Part shown: one piece after another, positions 23,327 to 32,770 of the stretch
Layout: each line of letters begins with the position of its first letter
How positions within the stretch are numbered: position 1 is the stretch's first letter
Assembly: GCA_016800925.1 (NCBI GenBank)
Contig: JABCPU010000034.1
Location: forward strand, 62,001 to 126,000
DNA length: 64,000 bases
Direction: 5' to 3'
Source of the DNA: Suillus spraguei
Taxonomy: Eukaryota; Basidiomycota; Agaricomycetes; Boletales; Suillaceae
The notes under the pieces: generated by a model
The model's database searches: none
The model's input: the letters and a program-made list of their open reading frames with translations, nothing else
What the model was told of the DNA's origin: nothing
Position numbers and translations under genes: made by a program

Positions 23327-23858
23327 TTCACCCTGTTAGATATATGCCTTGAAGTCAGACATCTAGACAATCATAATCATCAAACCAGTTAACAGAAGGC
23401 ACTAGAGCACTCACAAAACCTTGTCTTTGATATTTTGGGTTATTCGGCCTGCCCTTGGTTACTGCATGCTCGTTATTGTTATTGTTCATTCAAATAGGAG
23501 TAAGTAAGTACTGTAGGAGGGTTCGTGTTGTATTGTAAAGCAGTACTATTGCCAAAAAAAAATACTACTAGAGTCTAATGCTATTGTTGCTATTGTACAT
23601 CTGCATAGTAACAGTATGTAGTCATGCAGTAGTACATTGAAAGAAAAAAGATCAGTAACAGCGTTTTGAGGCTTAAATAGTGAATGAAACTCAGTGAAAG
23701 TCAGCCTGGAAAAATCAGCTACAAATGCTCTGACCCCTAACCAATTTAAGTTTGCATACACTTATACACTATTGATAGTACATAGATCAAAATTTATTTG
23801 TATAAACACTGATAATATTTGACTCCAAACAAGCCTCTCTGCAGATAATCCAAAGATA

Positions 23859-23896
23859 AGAGGGTGAAACAGAGGGTGAAACAGAGGGTGAAGCAG
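23859..23896. repeat. Tandem repeat, 12-bp unit x3
   Basis: Three near-perfect copies of AGAGGGTGAAAC lie outside the right end of the CACTA-like element. Confidence 0.85.
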
Positions 23897-24112
23897 AAGA
23901 ATCCTATGGCAAGCAAGACTGGTGTATGGTGGCTATGAAGTTTACAATAAAGTTAGGAACACCAAGGGTGACTTGATAAACAGATAAATACCTGTTGTAA
24001 AATCATCGGCTCAATTTTTCTCTGACAGCCGACATGCCTTAGCAAGCGGTATGAGTTGGGGCTCTGTGTTTATAGAGACTCGACACAATAGGATTACTGA
24101 CAAGGTTACTGG

Positions 24113-24966
24113 TGTAACAAACATATTGGTGCTGGCCTTGAAACCCTACCTTTTAGCACTCGTCTCACATCTATAGGAGTTACCACTTGTCCATGGCTGT
24201 TTTACCCCTTTAGCATTGCCAGCAGCATCCCACACTTACCGCACACCATACCGACTGCCGCACCACATTCCACGAACCAATGTCCTTCCATGTCCTTGCC
24301 ATATCCACATAGCTCCATTTGGTGCGTAGTTTGTACATGACCATTGATCACTGATTCCATGGCAAGTCTTATTACATGTTGCCTCATGCCGCAGCTGCCT
24401 CATGCTACATTTACATACGGCGGTAACTGCACTCGAGCGCTACTGATTTTGCATAAAGCATTTCGAGTACATACAATTTAGGATATAAGCACCACAAAGC
24501 CCGCACAATACAGTACCTTATTTTCACCATACTATAGGTCAGGATTAGTGTCTAGCTCTGGACCTACCCAGTAGTAGACTTAGTCTTTAAAGTCCTTTAC
24601 CGCTCGTTAATCAATTTCGCTCATTCACCGTTACTGCTGGCATACCGCTAGATCCTTACTGCAGTGTTACTGCACACACTACTGCAGTTTTACCACTTTC
24701 GCTACCGCTTGTCTACCGCTTTCCCACGCTTACCGCTAGTATTACTGCTAATTTCCCACAGACTGGAGGTCACCACTAGCATCTCGCTACCTCCAACAGC
24801 AGTCATGCACCACAGGTTGGGCATTATCAAACTATATTAACTTAGCATTCCCTGTAGGGTCGAATGCTCTTGCTTTGCAAGTGAAGCAGACTAGACGGAG
24901 TGCAAGACTCGCATATTAGCTTATGCCGTGGTTCATCTACAGCCCAGGCTAGATTGTATCTTTACA
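24113..24966 (+). repeat. Chimeric solo LTR: R1 5' half, R2 3' half
   Basis: 854 bp, TGTAACAAACATATTGGTGC to GTATCTTTACA. The first ~530 bp follow the R1 family (compare 40,606). From about 24,650 the sequence follows R2 (compare 26,170 and 57,192: TTTACCGCTTTCCCACGCTT style, CACCACAGGTTGGGC). Flanks CTGG and GCGG do not match each other, as expected if two LTRs recombined. Confidence 0.7.
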
Positions 24967-24989
24967 GCGGTAGGGAGGGATATTCTGAT

Positions 24990-26165
24990 GACATCCGTTT
25001 GATGCTGTTTGATGCACATGAGGCCATGGATATATTTTTGACCTTGGTAGTTGTAGCGATCAACACCAGCAGGGTGCTCAAGGAGGCCACCTATCTGATC
25101 CACCCATCCACTCCAATCTATATCCATCCATATCCAATCCATATCCATATCCGACCCAACCCATCCGTCTGATCCATGTCCATATCCAATCCATGCTCAT
25201 ATCCAAAACTATTCCCATGCACCTGCGCATTACTCCTTTTAGGTTATACCTGTGTCCGGCTTTCAGTTATCTCTGCACCTCTGGCTTTCGGTTATCTCGA
25301 CTTCCATCTTGATAAGATATTTCGTACAAGTCTTATTTCCGAGTTCATAGCCTTGTGTTCCGTTGTACTTACTAATGTGTTCTGCATGCCTCAGACATAG
25401 CCTCAGACTATCCTTACTTGCCTTCTGGCATGCTACCTACAGTATATAAACTTGTAGTACAACTCCTGCAGACCTCAGTCTGATCATTGCTTTCCTACTT
25501 CTGTATATTCCTCTGACTTCTATTATCTTGTTACCATGTCTATATAAATTCATTTCCGTTCTCGCACTTGGGCTCCAGCCCTTTTAAGCTTCCAACTTAG
25601 ACCTATGGAATAATTCCCTAGGCTGGAGCCTTGATTCTATGTCCTATATCCTTTTTGGACTTTATCCATTTCCTGTCGCTCATCCATTTGACCTCTGACT
25701 CTACCTTTGGTAGTCTTATCCTGTCTGTTTCTATTCTGGACCTTGTCCAGAGTAGTCTATACTCTCCTTCTATAATATCCGGACCTACTCTGCTATAGTA
25801 GTTCAATACCTCCCCTAAGATCCATAGAGCTATGCTTGTCTGATCATCTGATCATCCACCCCTCCGCTCTTCCGCTCTTCTGCTCCTCCAAGCTCTGGAC
25901 CTTCGGACCTCTGGACCTCTGGATCTATCCTATCCTAACCTCCGACATCTATGGATTATCTTTCCCTCTGGAGCTCTGCTCCTATCCTGCCCTGGACTTT
26001 GTCCAGGAGTCCATCCTTCATCCATTCTACTTGGAACTTGTTCCAGTAGTCTTACCATTACTCCCTACCATCCGGAAATAGTTCCGGCGCGTTCCGGCGC
26101 TCATCCAGAAGTCCTTCGGAGCTCTATCGAGCTATCCTGTCCTAGAGAGTCCCTCTGGACTCTGT
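24990..26165 (+). repeat. C2-type LTR, left part
   Basis: It shares block order with 9890-10586 and, more distantly, with the e3 LTR (ATATCC-rich start, CAGTATATAAA at ~25440, then CTTGGGCTCCAGCCC). It is split by the R2 LTR at 26170 and continues at 27033. The left boundary is approximate. The TATA box is followed by CTCAGTCTGATC about 34 nt on, the position where self-primers sit in e1 and e3. Confidence 0.5.
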
Positions 26166-26169
26166 CCGG

Positions 26170-27028
26170 TGTAAAGATACAATCTAGCCTGGGCTGTAGA
26201 TAAACCATGGCCTAAACTAGTATGCAAGTCTTGTGCTCTACCTAGTCTGCTTCACTTGCTAAGGCAAGAACGTTCGACCCTAAAGGGAATGCTAAGTTAG
26301 TATAGTCTAATAATGCCCAACCTGTGGTGCAAGACTGCCGTTGGAGGTAGCGAGATGCTAGCGGTGACCTCCGGTCCGTGGGAAAATAGTGGTAAGTGCA
26401 GGAAAGTGGTAGACAAGCAGTAGCGAAAGTGGTAAAACTGCAGTAGTGCGTGCGGTAAAACTGCGGTAGTGCATGTGGTAAAACTGCGGTAAGGCGCGGG
26501 AAACTGGCGGTAAAACAAGCGGTGAAGTGCGGGAAAGCGGTAGAGAGTGGTAGTGCATGCAGCAGTAAAACAATTCTTAAGAGACAGTAGTGGTGACAAT
26601 TCCTAAGTACCATGTGTACCATAGAGGGAAAAGTACAAGTACCGGAATGTGCGAAAAGTCCTTTTTAACATGTACCGTGAATGGCCAGAATACATAGTGA
26701 GAATGGTAGCGAGATAGAGATATTTAGCTAAGAGGCACGCAGCGAGCAAGCGGTGTCACAGAAGGTAAGGTAAGTCTTGCCGTAGCTTTAGTAATGGCGG
26801 AAATGAATATGCTATGCACCAATGGATCTTAGACGGAAATGGAATGGACAGGAGGACATCGGTAGCGAGATTCGGTAAGGGGCAAGGATCCATGGAGCAA
26901 AAACGGTACCGGCAAAGCAAAAAGGGGTAATGCTCGTTATAGGGGTTTTCTCAGTAGCCGCTGTAGACAGTAACGAGACACTTGTGTAAAACGGCACTTT
27001 CATGGTCAGTGTGACTTTGTTCGCTACA
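26170..27028 (-). repeat. Solo LTR, family R2, TSD CCGG
   Basis: 859 bp; on its strand it runs TGTAGCGAACAAAGTCACAC to GTATCTTTACA. It is flanked by identical CCGG (26166-26169 and 27029-27032). It is very rich in TACCGC/TACTGC-type words (minus strand, 26,340-26,570). It sits inside the C2 LTR. Confidence 0.85.
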
Positions 27029-27032
27029 CCGG

Positions 27033-27201
27033 ACTTCACCATAACTCCCCCTTGGACTTCATCTGAAATTAAGGGCACATACTCGGGTAAGGGGCACAGC
27101 ATACGAGCTGAGGCCAAGCCCCTTTGACTTTCCATCCCTCCGGCACAACCCCATGTAAGACTAGGACTTCTTAGTAGCCCCAGTTTTGCATGGTCGTAAC
27201 A
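27033..27201 (+). repeat. C2-type LTR, right part
   Basis: It continues the C2 sequence after the R2 insertion (AAGGGCACATACTCGGGTAA, compare the e3 LTR end AAGGGGCATTACTCGAGAAA) and ends GGTCGTAACA. Confidence 0.5.
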
Positions 27202-27329
27202 GACATGATACAAGCATTGTGTCTATCTGTAGTAAATCCCAATTTGGGAAGACCCACTGCCATTGTAGCCACTTCGTCCACAATTATGTAGTGGCATTGT
27301 GTGACTAAGTGAACTTGGTCAGAGCGCGC

Positions 27330-27615
27330 TGTAACAGACAAACTCAGGCTGACCTTAAAAGAGTAGTTTTTGCATGTTGTCTCTTACTTAGGCTTTCCTT
27401 ACCTTAGGTCCGCATTTTGGCTGATTACATAAGAACCAACCTTGCACCAGTCTTTACACCACTTCACCACTAGCAGTTGCAGTCTGAGACTTACTGTCTA
27501 ATGATCATTTTACTACTTCTCTGAGCTGAGCCTTGGACCAGAAACCCTTGGGTTGAATAGCAGCTAGGCAGCATTCAACATATATCTGCACCCCAGCAGA
27601 GTTGTGTTACCCACA
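27330..27615 (+). repeat. Short solo LTR (R-short), TSD GCGC
   Basis: 286 bp, TGTAACAGACAAACTCAGGC to GTTACCCACA, flanked by GCGC on both sides (27326-27329, 27616-27619). Its relative is at 63,311. Confidence 0.8.
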
Positions 27616-28384
27616 GCGCTGCTTAAATATCAATATTGATTTGAGTGAAAATGAGTGTTACAAGTAGGTAGGTTACATAGAAAAAAACAGCAGTAGTACT
27701 AAGTATTGAATGGGTTGGCACCAAATTGATGAGGGAACCAGTTTTTTTGATGCAACCAACCCTACTATTTAACAAGAGGGATGCGGGCATCTCGAAGTAA
27801 CATGTAAAGCATCGAAAAGGCACCTGATTGCAGAGCATGCATGAGGACATTCACAAGGACACAGATGATAGCAAATCAGACTAGTTGAACTGTGGTCGAT
27901 GGGGATGAGGATGGAAGAGATGTCACATGCTCCTCCAACATCTAATCCAAATTAGAAATCACCAAAAACTGAACAGAGCTTGCTTACCACATTGTTCTCC
28001 CCCCATACTTTCACACTACTATGCCCATTAAGGCAGGTGCCAGTGACAACAAGACAGCTTGAGCGTCCTTCGTGAGACTAACTCATGTTAGGGTTATGTT
28101 GTCAGCCACTGGGCAGAATGTCACTTACCACTACAGGTGTGATGCAATTGCCACGACTACCATGGTCCAACTGTCCACAGTGTTAGAGCGGTATTGCTGC
28201 TGAAACGTGCCAGTTAATGAAAGTCTAACAGTGTTAAATCAAAGCCAACAAACATCCTGCTTGAGACTTTTTTGTGCCATTTGAGATCCCAAGGCTCTAT
28301 CAAATAACAAAATCTGAGAACGTGTCAGATCCAACAATCAGAATCAAGGAACATCGACTAACACATCACCAGTTTACAGGTATG
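27616..28384. other. No gene assigned
   Basis: Mixed sequence with short frames only. The downstream end of the WD40-like gene may extend into 28,140-28,384, but I cannot fix it. Confidence 0.35.
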
Positions 28385-29030
28385 ACACCAACAATGAAGC
28401 ACCCTTGTCATAAAAGTGAATGGTGCATGCAACATATGCCTGCTTCTCAGGCTGAGAGACCATTGGCATGAATGTCTCTTATAAATAAAATGTATTAATA
28501 GATGCACAACACTACAATGGCTACGCACTGTCTGGTGTGAGGTTCCAAACTTGCAGGTGACCGTCACCAGCACTCGCTAGTCTGCAATGATTGGGATCCC
28601 ATGCAAGAGACTCAATTGCACCCGAATGGCCTATGGTAGTACTCCAGAATCCAAAAGTGCCTAGCATAATGTCCATGAGTGTAAGCCAAACTCAATAGGC
28701 ATTATCATGCACTTGCATCATTAATTCATTGATACATTTGGATGTTGCCATCGGACACTCCAAATGCGAACATAGTTTCTCCGCGATCATCGATGTCTGC
28801 CCAGGTAATGGCACTAATATATCCTGCTGCTGGTGAATATATTTCCTAGATCATTTCACCCGATGTGAGACTCCAAACAACAACACGTCCATCATTGCCT
28901 ATATGCAATTTCAGCACAAGTATAGTAACAAAAATAGAGTTACCTCCGGTGAGGAGCAATGCTCTAAGCTTTCTGACAGCCAATACATTGTCCACGGCCT
29001 GCAGAAAACTGCGGATAAGTACTCACAATG
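28385..29030 (-). pseudogene. WD40-repeat protein fragment
   Basis: Read on the minus strand with introns removed, this gives WD40-type text. A GT-AG intron (GTAACTC ... CATATAG, ~28,903-28,948) joins LRALLLTGG to NDGRVVVWSLTSGEMI. After that come GYISAITWADIDDRGETM and FAFGVSDGNIQMYQ, then GHSGAIESLAWDPNH and CRLASAGDGHLQVWNL. A second intron leads to YVACTIHFYDKGASLLVSYL. WD40 repeats form a beta-propeller scaffold for protein contacts. One in-frame stop (after SGEMI) and the missing ends indicate a decayed copy. Similar WD40 genes are multicopy in mushroom genomes (my recollection), so a mobile or captured origin is possible. Confidence 0.6.
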
Positions 29031-29513
29031 TCACTTTAAAGCAAATGATCCACATACCAAAGATCTACGCGAGCGCATGCATATAGCACTCCGAGCCACC
29101 ATGCTGGGGGTCGATGTTGACAACATGGTATCACGCCCAAAGACTGCACATCACTCTAAGTCCAGGGAGGACAAGCCAACAATAGTAAGGCATAACAATG
29201 ACCTCATAGCGAACTGTGAATCTGATTCATCAGTAGATTCAAATGACAAACGAGTATATCATACCTCCTGCAATGGCACAATGCATCGTGAACTGTGTAG
29301 CAAAGGGACTACAGTCACTCTGAAATGCACTGAGCACAAAATCAGAGGTACTAGATTTGAGCGAAGTTTATCCTGACACAATGCCAGGAGGATTGGATGT
29401 CATACTATGATGCATTATTACATTGAATGTACAATCTGTATGTATGTATTACCTACTGGACTTTGTTGTTACAAACAACAAGTTGAGGGAAGGAAAGAAA
29501 CTCAGAAAACAGA

Positions 29514-29552
29514 GCTGAGAGGCTTATATAGTGAATGAAACTCAGCCTGGGT
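29514..29552 (-). repeat. Lone copy of the CACTA-like end repeat
   Basis: CTTATATAGTGAATGAAACT followed by CAGCCTGGG has the same order and orientation as the right arm of the 19.1-23.7 kb element (23668-23710), including the TATA-like box. No matching left arm was found nearby. Confidence 0.55.
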
Positions 29553-30769
29553 ATTGCTGTGGTCCAGTCAGCAAGTGGCTGAGTGGCTGCCGGATAATGC
29601 CATCGGAGATTTAACTGGGTTTGATTCACTACTTAGGGAGCGAAACCTTGTTGCTATTAGTTTCCTTTCTCAACATTTTTTGCAAGTATTATATTCATCA
29701 CAGTTTATTTTATGTAAAGTAATTGCTGTACAGTTGATTGATGATAATGTCATACAAGTTGTTAATATACTTAAGTTCATCATCAACATTGAAGAAACCA
29801 ATCCATCATCTGAAGTTAACTGAGTATATTCTACATCTATTGCAATGTGGTGTGCCTGAACATGAGTGCTCTGGTGTCCTAAGCAACCCATAAATATGGT
29901 CCTGAGCACCCCCCTAGCAGAGCACTTGTATGATCTAAGTGCAGTCCCAAAATTGTGACCAAAATGAGGCTCCTTGACATATTCATGCACATATTTAGCA
30001 TATTTCTTAATGCTTCTCGCCTAACGTAGTCAATGTCTATTCTCTTGTCAAATGTAGACCAGAGTTAAAATACAGTATATATTTGATTATGCAACATATC
30101 CAAAATTTACTATTGTATATGCATGTGAATCACAGACATAACATGTCCTTTATCTGGCTAAGAATCAAACAATATATCAGCACATGCCCACATATTAAAC
30201 ATTTTTCATCCAGTCATATACACCATTTGATCATGAATATTAGATCACAACTAATGGTGAACATTTTCTGACTCTGGTCTTAGATCTTTAATGCGAGGAC
30301 ATCCTTGTAAAAATCAATAATTTGTCCACAAATTTGAGTAGGACATGTTGTAGAACCATATTTGGCTGTGTCTCAAGTGTCAACATAGAAACCTTTGCTT
30401 ACCTAATGAGGACTGCCATCGTCTACACCATCCATCCAGCCCATTACATAAAGGGTACTCAGAGTAAGAATAAGATTTCTGGTAAAGCTTGGTAAGCTCA
30501 GTTAGAGTACAGCCAGAACATATAGCAGGCATGCAGCAAACTTCGGCTCCCAGCAGAGTTTGAATGCTATGCCCATCAGGAAACCCATTGCTGAGCATAA
30601 TGACTCATAACAGCTTGTAGCACAGCACTTCTTTTGAATCGGCTGTAGCAACTCATAACAGCTGGAAGCACTAAATCATCTGAACATGCCACAATGTATC
30701 TGTAATCTTCAGTAAGCAATCATGTAACAGTTCGTATAATCATTGCAGCAAGATAACATGGTGATATGC
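29553..30769. other. No gene assigned
   Basis: AT-rich sequence. A minus-strand frame at 30598-30380 (61+ codons, CysTrp-rich, with a GTAAGC donor-like end) looks weakly exon-like and may be the downstream part of the Plavaka gene. I cannot support a product. Confidence 0.35.
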
Positions 30770-30992
30770 AATTTAATGATAACAGGTTTGCCAGGGAGAA
30801 ATTTCAAGATAAAGGGAAGCTAGTGATAGTACAGGCATAAGAAAATACTGGTAACTGAGAATAGCATGGAAAGTCTCTTTATCTGTGAAATTATTTACAT
30901 AAAACTCCTGCACCAGCTGCAAACTATTTTCACAGTTCATGCTTGCTGACACCTGGTGATCAAACTTCAGCATCAGCTCTATGATGTGACAC
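30770..30992 (-). pseudogene. Plavaka-type transposase P1, downstream piece (split by hAT)
   Basis: The minus frame reads HIIELMLKFDHQVSAS, then LVQEFYVNNFTDKETFHAIL and SYQ, the C-terminal end of Plavaka-type transposases. It joins to the upstream piece that ends GDIVPLESVS at 42,604 once the hAT element (30,993-42,595) and one copy of its 8-bp target duplication are taken out. There are no stops within the piece. Confidence 0.65.
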
Positions 30993-31370
30993 TAAAGTTG
31001 CCAGGGTGCGGCTCTGAACCACCCAAACCGGTTCCAAACCGTGAACTGCACCAATGGTGCAGTGCAGTTACAGTTAGGTTCGACTGATACACACTGAGAG
31101 AGGTTTGCGGTTCGGGCACTGAGCATTTTGTGTGAACCATAGGGAACCTATTTGAACAGTATCTGCACCATATGTATTAGTAAATAATCACCTTGAGAAA
31201 GAGGAAGCTCAATGTCTGTTTTGGTCATGCAGCTAGCAAAAATTCAACAAAAATACAAAGTATTATTCAACTGCATGCAGCCAGTGTGATACACATCAAA
31301 ATGCCTCTGCAACTCAATGCTCCAGCACTCAATCCTAATGGCTCCCTAAAAAATGCCGAAGAGATGGAAT

Positions 31371-31780
31371 TGTTACAATCGTACGTGCCCCTATTCATTT
31401 TCTCTTTCGATTCTATCTTGTATATTACGTAACACAATTCCAATTCATATGCTCAACACATCTGTACTATAGTAGCCTTCCTTCTTTGGATACGCACTTA
31501 CATTCTCACATCTCTCTTGGTCCGTGCACACATATTGGCTTATTTAAGCACATTGTATTATGCTTGTATACTTCACTTTAATCTTACTGGGTTTTACCTG
31601 GAATATCCTTCACTTAGGTCTCCAACCTAAGTCGTCTGAATTGTCTCTAAGTCTAAGCACTCCTTAGCCTTAGTCTCTATTCTACCGATCATCTTAGAGT
31701 TGCGACTCTTTGATCGAACCTCCCAGCAGACCAGCTGTGTCTTATCACTGTCACTGGTGATGCCACCCCAGTTTGTAACA
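31371..31780 (+). repeat. e2 5' LTR (410 bp)
   Basis: TGTTACAATCG to TTTGTAACA. It is shorter than the 475-bp form because the segment around 31,680-31,720 is reduced. It keeps the self-primer ACTTTAATCTT at 31575-31585, matched by AAGATTAAAGT at 31782-31792. Confidence 0.9.
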
Positions 31781-31915
31781 AAAGATTAAAGTCCACATCG
31801 ATCATCGACTATCCAGTCTTTGACCCTCCTCAGAAACCTGATAAAAGCCCTAACAGACAGCAAGACCGCGAGTGTAGGCACCGAGAAAGCACAACTCCCC
31901 AGACGATTTATCATC

Positions 31916-32770
31916 ATGACTACTACGGCTACCACCAAAGATTTTGAATATAAAATTGGTCTCCCAACCGCTTTTGACGGAGATCGCGACAATTCCCTGG
32001 AATTCATTCTATCATGCAACCTGTACTTCGACATCAATGAAAAGTTTTATACCACCAACAAACAGAAGATCATTTTCATTACATCCTTCATGACGGAGAA
32101 GAATGCCCAATCTTGGAAAGAGCAATTTCTTGTTCACGCCCAATCAGTTGACACTTCTGGACAGAAAGTCAGTTATGGGATGTTGAAAGATTTCATGAAA
32201 AGTTTCAATGAAGCTTTCGAACAGTAGATTCTGTAGGAACCGCATTAACGAAGCTCAGGGACCTCAAACAAGGAAGCAGCGATCTCCAAACATACATCGC
32301 TGACTTTGAGGCACTTGCAGCTAAAGCCCATATTACCGACAACGTGACGAAGATCCAGTTCTTCCAAGATGGCCTTAACCTAGGTATATTAACCAAACTC
32401 TTCGCGCCAGGTGATGTCCCAGAGGTATTCCACAATGTTGTATTGCAATGCGTCTCCATCGACAATTCCCACCAATGCCTTCTGGCATTGTGAGCACCCC
32501 ATGCTCTGCAGAAGAAAAAGAACTATGGAAATGCGCGTTACACACCCAATTGTGATTCAAACACAATGGTCATAGATTGAATCTCCGATATGGAAAGATC
32601 TGAGTGCATGAAAAAAGGACAATGCTTTGGATGAAAGAAGACGGGACACCACATTGGTAATTGTCCTGAAAGGAAGAAGAAAACTCCGCTTTGTCAAGCA
32701 GAAGTCAAAGAAATTCAAGACGAAGAAGACAAAACAGTGAGATGAATTATAGAGGATTTTTAACTTGGAG
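31916..32770 (+). pseudogene. e2 gag, broken
   Basis: The ATG at 31916 opens KDFEYKIGLPTAFDGDRDNS. It keeps MTEKNAQSWKEQFLVHAQS, which e1 has lost to a frameshift. A frameshift and stop at 32,225 follow, then TYIADFEALAAKAH. The zinc knuckle is damaged (CFG*KKTGHHIGNC: second Cys TGC to TGA at ~32,632). Further stops follow, including the TGA near 32,578 that is shared with e1. Confidence 0.8.

Larger units (their letters stand above)
19132..23710 (-). mobile_element. CACTA-like DNA transposon with inverted end repeats and Tnp2 transposase
   Basis: Two inverted copies of a ~43-bp segment bound the unit. The left copy, 19132-19175, contains CCCAGGCTGAGTTTCATTC and CACTATATAAG. The right copy, 23668-23710, holds the reverse complement (CACTATTTAAGCC on the minus strand). 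Both arms carry a TATA-like box. Between them, on the minus strand, lie an upstream ORF (22712-23326) and a multi-exon Tnp2/DUF4218 transposase (19530-22526). The exact outer termini and target duplication were not resolved. Confidence 0.6.

Noticed and set aside
23859..23896. CRISPR-like array
   Set aside because: It is a direct 12-bp tandem repeat without spacers in a fungal genome.
28903..29376. 157-codon plus-strand open frame
   Set aside because: Its left part overlaps minus-strand WD40 coding with convincing introns. The right part (29,040-29,376) has no motif. It is not supported as a gene.
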